A stretch of DNA of 64,000 bases, from contig NC_134081.1 in NCBI RefSeq assembly GCF_000715075.1, positions 62,499,653-62,563,652 on the forward strand. The letters run 5' to 3'. Of this stretch, positions 24,337-35,040 are shown in pieces. Source of the stretch: Nicotiana tabacum. Lineage: Eukaryota > Streptophyta > Magnoliopsida > Solanales > Solanaceae. Under the pieces are notes generated by a model. The model did not search any database. It saw nothing but the letters and a program-made list of their open reading frames with translations, and was not told where the DNA came from. Both the position numbers and the translations under genes were made by a program. The first letter of the stretch is position 1; each line of letters opens with the position of its first letter.

Positions 24337-24668
24337 CCCAGCGATTCCTTAATCGCGATCGTAAAAATAACCTCGCGATCGCGAAGAACAACTTTGCTGC
24401 CCCAGAAATTACTCTACGCGATCGCGTAAAACACTACAAGAACGCGATGCTCTGGCTCCCCTGCTCACGCGATCGCGAACATCCGCACGCGTTCGCGATG
24501 AGCAAAGCGCGTGGTCCAGCTTTGGTACACTTAACCCTACGCGATCGCGACCTTGTCTCTGCGTTCGCGAAGCACCACCATACATCACTACGCGTTCGCA
24601 TGCCCATATCCGTGAACGCGAAGAACAACTCCATCCTCTACCCAGCTAAGCCTACGCGATCGCGTATA
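24337..24668. repeat. CGCG palindrome array, element B right LTR
   Basis: Counterpart of 16553-16884, with some motifs better kept here (GCGTTCGCGAAGCACC) and others worse. Confidence 0.9.
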
Positions 24669-25349
24669 AGGAAACCAGAAAACTTCAGCAACCTCCTAAG
24701 TCCAAGAATCGATCAGTTCGGCGTCCGAAACTCACCCGAGGCCCCCGGGACCTCGACCAAACATACCAACCAATCCTAAAACACCATACAAACTTAGTAA
24801 AGCTCTCAAATCACATCAAATAGCGCAAAAATCATGAATCACCCTCCAATTCAAACTTAAAGGACTTGAAACTTTAAAATTCTACAACCGATGCCAAAAC
24901 CTATGAAATCACGTCCGATTGACCTCAAATTTTGCGCACAAGTCATAATCAACATTACGGACATATTCCAACTTCCAGAATTGGAAAACAACCCCGATAT
25001 CAAAAATTCCACTACCAGCCCAAAACTCCAAAAATTCGACTTTCGCCATTTCAAGTCGAAATGAGCTACGGACCTCCAAAACACAATCCGAACATGCCCC
25101 TAAACCCAAAATCACCTAACGGAGCTAACGGAACCGACGAAATTCCATTCCGAAGTCGTCTTCACACAGTTCCGACTACGGTCCAAATCCTAAGGCTTAA
25201 GCTATCATTTAGGGATTAAGTATCCCAAAACACTCTGAAACTCAAAACCAATCATCCCGGCAAGTCACAATAGCAGAAATAGATATGGGGAAAGAAGTTA
25301 TTAGGGGATCAGGGCTCTAATTCTCAAAACGATCGGCCGGGTCATTACA

Positions 25350-26310
25350 GATAATTGGGCGATTTTCACGGAAAAACATTGGGATAAGTGTTCCTTATCC
25401 TATATTGATTATATTTCATGTTTCCATACTCATTTATATCATGAATCCATGAAAGTTTGGGTGAAAAATCAAATTTTTATAAAATCTTCCAAAAACAAAA
25501 ATTTAAGATTTGAAAGTCCATTTGACATCGTAATTTGATAATTTTTATATGGTTGGACTCGTCTCAGAATGGGTGTTTGGATTTCGTAAGTTTTTTCGAG
25601 ATTTGAGACGTGGGCCCCACTGTCAATTTTTAAAGTGAATTTCGGATTTTATCCGGAAAAATTAGTAAATTCATATCGAATTATTTCCTATGATTCGTAT
25701 TGAGTATATCGAATTGTTTGTGAATAGATTTGACGCTTTTGGAGACAAATTCAAAAGGAAAAGTTGTGGTCGAATAATTGATTGATATTTGCAAAGCGAG
25801 GTAAGTGTCGTGGTTAACCTTGATTTGAGGGAATAGAACCCTTAAACTATTTGTTATGTGAAATGCGTGTGAGCGATGTATAGGTGAGGTGACGAGTGTC
25901 CATAAGTCGTTAAATTAATTGTTTGCATAATTACTTGAAAAATCATAAATCGTTTTAAATCATGAATTAATTGTTATAATAATTTTTTCTCTCATATTCT
26001 TTGTCAAATATTAATTCTTGAATTCCTGCAATAACTGTTACATGCTATTTGATTTATGTGTCTTAATTGTTATTTGACATTTAGCATACTAAATATTAAA
26101 TGCCTATTTTCTCCATGATTTTCACAATTAATTACTTATTGCCATTGCTTGTTCATAAATAAATTTTAATTATTATGTGCCTTGATGCTTAATAGTTTCT
26201 CATTGGATGTGGTATTTATTGGAGTAATTTTTATTTTATTTATGAGTTGTTTAAAGTTATATTGGGGGAACGGGTTGCACGCCGCAACGGAAATGAAAGT
26301 AAATATATAT

Positions 26311-26345
<35 letters not shown>

Positions 26346-27189
26346 AGGATCGGATTGCACGCCGCAACAGACTTATTAAAAAGTCTATATTGGGGGATCG
26401 GATTGTACGCTGCAACAGACTTATTTAAAAGTCTATATTGGGGGATTGGATTGCACGCCGCAACAGACTTATTTAAAAGTCTACATATACTTCATTAAAA
26501 TAAATATATGGGAGGATTGAAAATGAATATGTTGTGTGAGCTGGTTGCACGCTGCAACGGAAATTGATTGAATTAATGATTGGTTATGACTGCTGAGTTG
26601 GCTTCAACTATTATAAATGAGTTACCTGATTTATTTCTATTATTTATTGTTATTACTAATATTGCGTGCAGGTTAATGTAAGTGACCTGCCTTAGCCTCG
26701 TCACTACTTCGTGGAGGTTAGGCTCAGCACTTACCATTACATGGGGTTGATTGTACTGATACTACACTCTGCACTTCTTGTACAGATTTCGTAGTTGGTC
26801 CCAGCGGCGTACTATAGATTTGCTCGAATTTCAGCTACCAAAGGAGACTTGAGGTATAACTGCACGGCGTCTGCAGTTCTGAAGTTCCCATCTACTTTAC
26901 TTTAGCTTTGTGTTTATTTTCAAACAACTTTATTTTATTCAGACCTTTATTTGTATTATTCTAGAAGCTCGTGCACTTGTGACACCAATTCTGGGATGGT
27001 ATTTAGACTCCGTTATTTTTATGGATTATTCATTACATTTCATACTTTACTTCCGCATTTGTTTCTTATTTATTGAAAAATTTAAAAATTATTTTAAAAT
27101 GGATTATATTATTCTAACATTGGCTTGCCTAGCAAGTGAAATATTAGGCGCCATCACAGTCCCGAAGGTGGAAATTTCGAGTCGTGACA
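25350..27189 (+). repeat. Element C 5' LTR, second part
   Basis: It resumes after element B at TTGGGCGATTTTCACGG (right LTR: TTGGGCGATTTTGATGG) and ends CGTGACA at 27189. It contains a tandem array with an inserted TA microsatellite, the shared GGTTAGGCTCAGCACTTACC block (about 26690-26790) and the conserved U5 end with GCTTGCCTAGCAAGTG. Confidence 0.92.
26259..26481. repeat. About 48-bp tandem repeat, element C left LTR, 4 units with (TA)n
   Basis: Four units contain GGGGGATCGGATTGCACGCC and variants, and three carry AGACTTATTTAAAAGTCT, a 6-bp inverted repeat. A TA microsatellite at about 26309-26342 separates units one and two. The right LTR has two units and no microsatellite. Confidence 0.9.
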
Positions 27190-27191
27190 GT

Positions 27192-27203
27192 TGGTATGAG
27201 AGC
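27192..27203 (+). other. Primer binding site (initiator Met tRNA), element C
   Basis: TGGTATGAGAGC lies two bases after the left LTR. It has one mismatch (C to G) to the TGGTATCAGAGC found in A and B. Confidence 0.9.
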
Positions 27204-27390
27204 ACTAGGTTACATAGGTCTCACGAGTCACAAGCAAGCTTAGTAGAGTCTAAAGGATCGGTACGGAGACGTCTGTACTTATCTCTTAGAGGCTATGAAG
27301 TTTAGGAACAATATCACCTCTTTCTTATTCTGTCATGCAAATTTATTCTATCATTGATGATTGAATCATTCTACTCTTATTCTCTCGCAG

Positions 27391-28735
27391 ATGGTGAGAA
27401 CACGTAATACATCTACCGATGGACAGGGACCAGAGCCCCCGGTGGCAACTATGGCCAGGTGTAGAGGTCGAGGCAGAGGTCGTGCTAGAGGCCGAGGTAG
27501 AGCTCAGTCTAGAGCTCGAGCAGCTGCACCTATTTTAGAACCTCAGGTGGACCTTCAGGAGAAGGTTCCAGTGCAGAATGTACCAGTTGGACCAGTTCAG
27601 GTCCCAGAAGGATTTATAGCCACTCCAGTACTTCAGGACGCTTTAGTCCATTTGGTAAGTCTTATGGAGGGGTGTGGCCCAGAATGGTACATTTCCAGTA
27701 GCACCAGCCGTCTCAAAGGCTGGGGGAGGAGCACAAACTCCTACTACTCCTGCTCCGGAGCAGATGGCTCCCCAGAATCAAGCTCTAGCAGCCCCACCAT
27801 TTGGGGTAGTTCAGCCAATTGCTGCGGCACTGACTGATGATAGGCCCGCCATATCTTTTGAGGCCTTATTGAGACTGGATAAGTTTACCAAGCTCTTTCT
27901 AGTTCCCTTTAGTGGTACATATTCTGAGGACCCATAGGATTATCTTGACCGCTGACATGAGGTGCTGGGGAATATGGGTAAAGTTGAGACCAATGGGACT
28001 GATTTTGCTGTATTTCAGATGACGGATTCCGCCAAGAGGTGGTGGAGAGATTATACATTGACCAGACCAGTTGGATCACCTGCACTTACCTGTGAGCTGT
28101 TCTCTCAGCTATTTCTGGAGAAGTTCCTTCCTATCACACTGAGAGAGGAATTCCGCAAGCAATTTGAGCGTCTACAGCAGGGCAGTATGACTGTTACTCA
28201 GTATGAGTCTCGTTTTGTGGATTTGGCCAGTCATGCTCTCCTTTTACTACCTACTGAGGGAGATAGGGTGAGGAGGTTTATTGAGGGACTCACTCACCCT
28301 ATCAAGCTTCAGATAGCCAAGGATATCGGAAGTGAGATTTCTTTTCAGGCGGCTGCTAATGTCGCGAGGATGATTGAGATGGTTCTTGCATAGGAGAGAG
28401 GGCAGAGGTCTGATAAGAGGCCTTGTCAGTTCAGTGATTTTAGTGGTGCCTCGTCAGGGGTAATTTTGGTAGGGGTCATCCTCCCATACCGTGTCATTCA
28501 GCACGTCATGCATCTTACAGTGCTTCAGGGAGTCACGGTCCTGTTATGCCTTACTCTGGGCAGCCAGTATTTAGTGCACATTCAGCTCCTATCAGTGCAC
28601 CACCACTCCAGAGTTACTACAACTGTTATCCGGCCCATTCAGGTCAGCTTCAGTTTCAGCAGCCATGGCATCAGGATGGGTGTTATGAGTGTGGAAACAT
28701 TCATCACATCAGGAGGTATTGCCCTAGGTTGGAGA
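27391..28735 (+). pseudogene. Element C gag
   Basis: It starts at ATG 27391 (MVRTRNTSTDGQG), followed by a strongly basic CRGRGRGRARGRGRAQSRAR. A frameshift near 27670 moves to the frame of APAVSKAGGGAQTP. A stop at about 27937 precedes the capsid-like core at 27962-28393 (DSAKRWWRDYTLTRPVG, MTVTQYESRFVDLASHALL). The CCHC knuckle at about 28680-28727 is intact (CYECGNIHHIRRYC). Gag would package the element RNA. Confidence 0.88.
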
Positions 28736-30680
28736 GTAACAGATCTCGACAGGATTCTCGTGCCATCATACCAGCAACAGTTGCTTCACCGCCAGCTCAA
28801 CCAGCTAGAGGTAGGGGTCAGGCAACTAGAGATAGAGGTCAGTCCATTAGAGGTGGAGGTCAGGCCATTAGAGGTAGAGGTCAGACCGTTAGAGGTGGAG
28901 GCCAGCCAGTTAGAGGTCGTCCCAGGGATGCACTTTAGAGTGGTGGGGCTCTGCTCTAATTTTATGCTTTTCCATCTAGGCCTGAGGCCGAGTCATCTGA
29001 TGCTGTGATCACAGGTATTATTCCAATTTGCCATAGAGATGCTTTAGTTCTATTTGATCCAGGATCTACTTATTCCTATGTGTCCTCCTATTTTGCTTCA
29101 TATTTGGTTATGACTTGTGATTCTCTGAATTCTTCTATGTATGTATCTACACCGGTGGGAGACTCTGTTGTAGTAGATCATGTCTATCATTCATGTGTGG
29201 TTACTATTGGTAGTCTTGAGACTAGTGTGGATCTTTTACTTCTTGATATGGTAGATTTTGATGTCATCTTGGGTATGGATTGGCTGTCACCTTATAATGC
29301 TATATTGGATTGTCATGCCAAGAGAGTGACCCTAGCTATGCTAGGGTTATGTCGGTTATAGTGGAAAGGAATTCCTGGTCATTCTGCCAGCAGGGTTATT
29401 TCTTATATGAAAGCTCGGCGTATGGTAGAGAAAGGGTGTCTAGCCTATTTGGCTTATATTCACGATCCCAGTGAGGATGTTCCTTCTATGGACTCAGTAC
29501 CAGTTGTTCGTGAATTTCCAAAAGTATTTCTTGCAGATTTGCAGGGGATGCCACCCGACAGGGATATTGACTTCCGTATTGATTTAGATCCGGTCACTCA
29601 ACCCATTTCTATTCCACCATACCGTATGGCCCCGCTGGAGTTAAAAACATAGTAGTTACAAGACTTTCTTTATCAGGGATTCATTAGACCTAGTGTCTCG
29701 CCCTGGGCTGCCCCAGTATTATTTGTTAAGAAGAAAGATGGTTCAATGCGAATGTGTATAGATTATCGGCAGTTGAATAAGGCCACTATCAAAAACAAAT
29801 ATCCGCTACTAAGAATTGATGACTTATTTGATCAGCTTCATGGTTGTATTCATTGATGATATCTTGATTTACTCCAGTAGCCGAGAGGAGCATGAGCATC
29901 ATCTTCGGAGTGTGCTTCAGACTTTGAAGAATAATCAGTTATATGCCAAATTTTCAAAATGTGAATTTTGGTTAGACTCAGTTGCCTTTTTGGGGCATGT
30001 TGTATCGGTAGAAGGCATAAAAGTGGATCCTAAGAAGATAGAGACTGTTCAGAATTTTCCTAGACCTACTTTAGTTACAAAGATCCGGAGTTTCCTGGGT
30101 TTAGCAAGTTATTATCGTCGGTTCGTGGAAGGATTTTCATCTATAGCATGCCCATTGACCAGACTGACCCAAAAAGGTGTCCCATTCAGATGGTCGGACG
30201 AGTATGAGTTGAGCTTTCAGAAGCTCTAGACTGCTTTGAATATGGTTCCAGTGTTGGTATTACCCACAGGTTTAGGATTGTATACGGTATATTGTGACGC
30301 ATCTCACATTGGGCTTGGTGAAGTATTAATACAAGATGGCAGGGTGATTGCATATGTGTCGTGGCAGTTGAAAGTTCACGAGAAGAATTATCATGTTCAT
30401 CACTTAGAATTGGCAACCATTGTTCATGCACTGAAGATTTGGAGGCATTACCTCTACGGTGTCTTGTGTGAGGTATTTACTGATCATCGTAGCCTTTAGT
30501 ATCTGTTCAAACAAAAAGATCTTAATTTGAGGCAGAGAAGATGGTTGGAGTTGTTGAAAGACTATAATATCACCATTTTGTTACACCCCGGAAAGGCCAA
30601 TGTGGTGGCCGATGCTTTGAGTAGAAAGGCTGTGAGTTTGGGAAGTCTTGTATATATTCCGGTTGGTGAGAGGTCATTAG
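28736..30680 (+). pseudogene. Element C protease, RT (internally deleted) and RNase H
   Basis: The protease at 29005-29361 is well kept ([15 protein letters not shown] with the Asp codon at 29056, and [19 protein letters not shown]). RT starts at about 29640 after a TAG at 29650. At about 29838-29842 the frame jumps from DDLFDQL to [12 protein letters not shown]: roughly 70 residues present in A, B and D are missing, including motif A with the first catalytic Asp. RNase H at 30100-30680 still has [19 protein letters not shown] and ADALSRK. This copy could not reverse-transcribe. Confidence 0.92.
28806..28925 (+). repeat. Coding minisatellite, RG-Q repeats after the element C knuckle
   Basis: About five copies of a 24-bp unit such as GGTAGAGGTCAGGCCATTAG encode RGRGQAIRG-like repeats in the gag frame. 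The same DNA read in another frame gives LEVEVRPLE repeats, and element D shows the same pattern at about 51480-51560. Arg-Gly-rich repeats next to a nucleocapsid knuckle suggest RNA contact (inference). Confidence 0.8.
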
Positions 30681-32296
30681 CTGCAGATGTTCAGACTTTG
30701 GCTAATCAGTTCGTGAGGTTAGATGTTTCAGAACCCAGTGGGGTTATAGCTTGCTCATTCGCTCGGTCTTCTTTATATGAGTGCATCAGAGAGAGGCAGT
30801 ATGATGATCCTCATTTGCTTGTCCTTAAGGACACGGTGCGGCACGGTGATGCCAAACGGGTTGCTGTGGGGGAACATGGAGTTCTCCGAATGCAGGGTTG
30901 TATTTGCGTGCCTAATGTTGACGGGCTTCGTGAATTAATTCTTGAAGAGGCACATAGTTCCAGGTATTATATTCATCCAGGGGCCGCCAAAAAGTATCAA
31001 GATTTACGACAACCTTACTGGTGAAGGAGAATAAAGAAGGATATAGTTGCATATGTAGCTCGGTGTCTAAATTGTCAGCAGGTCAAGTACGAGCATCAGA
31101 GACATGGTGGTTTGCTTCAGAAGTTAGAAATTCCTGAGTGGAAGTGGGAGTGTATCACTATGGATTTTGTTGTTTGTCTCCCACGAACTCAGAGAAAATT
31201 TGACGTAGTTTGGGTCATTGTGGATAGGTTGACCAAGTCAGCACATTTCATTCCAGTGGCAGTTACCTATTCTTCGGAGCGATTAGCTGAAATTTACATT
31301 CGTGAGATTGTCCGCCTACACGGTGTGCCCGTGTCTATTATTTCAGATCGAGGTACGCAATTTACCTCACACTTCTGGAGGACTGTACAGCGTGAGTTAG
31401 GCACGTGGGTTGAGTGGAGTATAACATTTCATCCACAGATAGACGGACAGTCAGAAGGCACCATTCAGATATTGGAAGATATGCTTCACGCTTGTGTTAT
31501 AGGCTTTGGAGGTTCTTGGGATCAATTCTTGCCACTTGCTGAGTTTGCTTATAATAATAGCTACTAGTCGAGCATTCAGATAGCTCCATATGAGGCATTA
31601 TACGAAAGGTGATGTCGTTCGCCAGTTGGCTGGTTTGAACCGGGAGAGGCTCGATTGTTGGGTACCGATTTAGTACAGGATGACTTGGATAAGGTCAAGG
31701 TTATTCAGGATCGACTTCGCACAGCTCAGTCTAGGAAAAAGAGTTATGCCGATCGTAAAGTTCATGATATTGCATTTATTGTCGGAGAAAGAATATTGCT
31801 CCGGGTTTCACCTATGAAAGGTGTAATGAGGTTTGGAAAGAAGGGCATGTTGAGCTCTAGGTATATTGGACCCTTTGAAATTCTTGAAAGGGTGGGCGAA
31901 GTAGCCTACAGGCTTGCATTACCACCTAGTTTATCAGCGGTTCATCCGGTGTTCCATGTGTCTATGCTTCGGAAATATCATGGTGATCCGTCCCATGTGT
32001 TAGATTTCAGCTCAATCCAATTGGATAAAGATTTGACTTACGAGGAGGAGCCAGTGGCTATTCTAGCCCGGCGGGTCCGACAGTTGAGGTGTAAGAGTTA
32101 TCCTTCAGTTCGGGTGCAATGGAGAGGACAGCCAGTAGAGGCATCTACCTGGGAGTCCGATCCGGATAAGCAGAGTAAATATCCACACTTATTCACCAGC
32201 TCAGGTACTTTTTCTAACTTCGTTCTAGGACAAACGTTTGTTTTAGAGGTGAAGAATGTGATGACCCAAAATGTCATCTTTAAATTTAATAATTAA
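30681..32296 (+). pseudogene. Element C integrase and chromodomain-like tail
   Basis: It has [14 protein letters not shown] and CLNCQQVKYEH (zinc region), MDFVVCLPRT, IISDRGTQFTSHFW and QSEGTIQILEDML, so the integrase DDE residues are all present. Single stops break it at about 31021 (after LRQPYW), 31565 (after NNSY) and 31609. The tail at 31655-32296 has [30 protein letters not shown] and [17 protein letters not shown]. The frame crosses the polypurine tract and stops about 13 codons inside the LTR at 32294-32296. Confidence 0.92.
32245..32256 (+). other. Polypurine tract, element C
   Basis: AGAGGTGAAGAA abuts the right LTR. It has a pyrimidine in the middle but is in the expected place. 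Confidence 0.72.
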
Positions 32297-32932
32297 TTCT
32301 GTGTTCTAAGACCTCGAAAAGCACTATTTATCACATCTCGACTTGCGTGCACAGTCCGTAAAATGTTCCGAAAAGTTTTTATGTGAAAAATAGATTAAAA
32401 TATGAAATAGAGCTTTAAAACTCAACTGAGTTGATTGTGGTCAACATTTTAAGCAAACGGACTCAGATTAGTGTTTTGACAATTCCGGTAGGTCCGTATA
32501 GTGATTTGGGACTTGGGCGTATACCCGAGATATGGAATTTTGATGAAAAATTAAAAGTTTGAAAGCTTAATTATTTTTAAGAATTTACTGATGTTGAATT
32601 TATTAACACCGGGTTTGTATTTTGGTTCCGGAGCCCGGTATAGGTCCACTTTAATATTTATGACTTGTCTACCAAATTTAGTGAGAATCGGAGTTGATTT
32701 GACGTGATTCGGACGTCTGGTTATGAAAATATAAGTTTTAATGTTTTTTTGAAAATTTCCTTTGATTTGTTGTTCGATTCATAGTTCTAGGTGTTAATTT
32801 GGCGATTTGATCATGCGTGCAAGTTCATATGATGTTTTAGTACTTGGGTGAGTTTCGGATAGGCTACGTGATAATTTCGAACTTGGAAAAATTTGGTTTT
32901 CTGCAAACTTCAGGCTGCTGGTGTGTTCTTCT

Positions 32933-33225
32933 TCGCGTTCGCGAAGGTACTCTCGCGAACGCGAAGAGCAAATTGGGCTGGCACATTTTGTGCTTCGCAT
33001 TCACGACAGAGGGAACGTGTTCGCGAAGGATCAAGGCGCAAAGCTTCGCGTTCGCGAAGGGAAAAAGGCTGACCCGAAAAATTTGCCTTCGCGTTCATGA
33101 AGGCCAAGCCAAGCAAGCATCATGTTCGCGAAGTAGCCCTCGCGTTCGTGAAGAGTAAAATTTGGACAGCACAAATTGTGCTTCGCGAATGCGAGGCACT
33201 GACCGTGTTCGCGAAGGGTAAAAAT
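32933..33225. repeat. CGCG palindrome array, element C right LTR
   Basis: Counterpart of 14470-14755. It starts CTTCGCGTTCGCGAAGG and ends GTGTTCGCGAAGGG. CG decay falls at different motifs in the two copies. Confidence 0.9.
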
Positions 33226-34209
33226 CCGAGAAACAGAACTTAAGTTCTGGAAAATGGGACGAATCCCATTTTCAACCATTTTCCATTTTTAAGCTCGGGT
33301 AAGGCGATTCTTGGGCGATTTTGATGGGAAATCATTGGGGGTAAGTGTTCCTTATCCTATATTGATTATATTTCATGTTTCCATAATCATTTATATCATG
33401 AATCCGTGAATTTTTGTGAGAAAAATCTAATATTTATAAAATCTTCCAAAAACAAAAATTTAAGATTTGAAGGTCCATTTGACATCGGGATTTGATAATT
33501 TTTGTATGGTTGTACTCGTCTCGGAATGGGTGTTTGGATTTCAAAAGTTTTTCCGAGATTTGAGACGTGGGCCCCACTGTCAATTTTTAAAGTGAATTTC
33601 GGATTTTATCCGGGAAAATTAGTAAATTCATATGAAATTAATTCCTATGATTCGTATTGAGTATATCAAATTGTTTGTGAATAGATTTGACGCTTTTGGA
33701 GACAAATTCAAAAGGAAAAGTTGTGGTCGAATAATTGATTGATTTTTATAAAGCGAGGTAAGTGTCGTGGTTAACCTTGATTTGAGGGAATAGAACCCTT
33801 AAACTATTTGTTATGTGAAATGCGTGTGAACGATGTATAGGCGAGGTGACGAGTGTCTATACGTCATCAAATTAATTTTTTGCATAATTACTTGAAAAAT
33901 CATAAATCGTTTTAAATCATGAATTAATTATTATAATAATTGTTTCTCTCCTATTCTTTATCAAATATTAATTCTTGAATTCCTGCAATAACTGTAACAT
34001 GCTATTTGATTTATGTGTCTTAACTGTTATTTGACATTTAGCATACTAAATATTAACTGTCTATTTTCTCCCTGATTTTCAAAATAAATTATTATTGAAA
34101 TTGTTTGTTCATAAATAAATTATAATTATTGTGTGCCTTGATGCTTAATAGTTTCTCATTGAATGTGGTATTTATTGGAGTAATTGTTATTACATTTATG
34201 AGTTGTTAA

Positions 34210-34332
34210 AATATATTGGGGGATCGGGTTGCACGCCGCAACGGCAATGAAAGTAAATATATTAACAGACTTATTTAAAAGTCTATATTGGGGGATCGGA
34301 TTGCACGCCGCAACAGACTTATTTAAAAGTCT
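34210..34332. repeat. Tandem repeat, element C right LTR, 2 units
   Basis: Two units of the GGGGGATCGG repeat that has four units in the left LTR. The AGACTTATTTAAAAGTCT inverted repeat follows the second unit, and a shortened ACAGACTTATTTAAAAGTC follows the first. Confidence 0.88.
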
Positions 34333-35040
34333 ACATATACTTGATTAAAATAAATATATGGGAGGATTGAAAATGAATATGTTGTGTGAGTTGGGTATGC
34401 TGTGGGAACGGAAATTGGTTGAATTAATAATTGGTTATGACTGCTGAGTTGGCTTCAACTATTATAAATGAGTTACCTGATTTATTTCTATTATTTGTTG
34501 TTGTTACTAATATTGCGTACAGGTTAATGTAAGTGACCCGCCTTAGCCTCATCACTACTTCGTCGAGGTTAGGCTCAGCACTTACCAGTACATGGGGTCG
34601 GTTGTACTGATACTACACTCTGCACTTCTTGTGCAGATTTCGGAGTTGGTCCCAGTGGCATACTATAGATTTGCTCGGATTTCAGCTACTAGAGGAGACT
34701 TGAGGTATAACTGCATGGCGTCTGCAGTTCTGAAGTCCCCGTCTACTTTGCCTTAGCTGTGTGTTTATTTCCAGACAACTTTATTTTATTCAGACCATTA
34801 TTAGTATTATTCTAGAAGCTCGTGCACTTGTGACACCAATTCTGGGATGGTATTTAGACACCGTTATTTTTATGGATTATTCACTACATTTTAGATGTTA
34901 CTTCCGCATTTGTTTCTTTGTTGTTAATAAATTTAAAAATTGTTTTAAAATAGATAATATTATTCTAACGTTGGCTTGCCTAGCAAGTGAAATGTTAGGC
35001 GTCATCACGGTCCCGAAGGTGGGAATTTCGGGTGGTGATA

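Larger units (their letters stand above)
14849..25349 (-). mobile_element. Element B: Ty3/gypsy chromovirus inserted in element C's LTR
   Basis: LTRs are 14849-17576 and 22682-25349, and the interior 17577-22681 is coded on the minus strand. The flanks GATTA (14844-14848) and GATAA (25350-25354) agree at four of five positions, so the duplication is slightly decayed. The surrounding C LTR reads straight across when compared with 33290-33330. B is the youngest insertion in the nest by position. Confidence 0.92.
22682..25349 (-). repeat. Element B 5' LTR (right copy)
   Basis: This copy is 2668 bp, about 60 bp shorter than the left copy, mainly because the tandem array is one unit shorter. It begins TGTCACGACCC and ends GGGTCATTACA. 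Identity with the left copy is roughly nine in ten by eye. Confidence 0.92.
13734..35040 (+). mobile_element. Element C: Ty3/gypsy chromovirus inserted in element A's LTR
   Basis: The target duplication GTACC is perfect (13729-13733 and 35041-35045). The left LTR is 13734-27189, interrupted by element B, and the right LTR is 32257-35040. The internal region 27190-32256 reads on the + strand as gag to chromodomain. The right terminus has drifted to GGTGGTGATA from the expected GGGTCGTGACA, which the left LTR keeps almost intact (GAGTCGTGACA). Confidence 0.94.
32257..35040 (+). repeat. Element C 3' LTR (right copy)
   Basis: This copy is 2784 bp and starts TGTGATGACCC. It carries the CGCG array (32933-33225), a two-unit tandem repeat (34210-34332), the shared block (34525-34640) and the GCTTGCCTAGCAAGTG end. 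It has no nested insertion and serves as the reference for where B entered the left copy. Confidence 0.93.

Noticed and set aside
26166..26498. Short frames across the TA microsatellite in element C LTR
   Set aside because: Low-complexity IYIYIY translation of a simple repeat.
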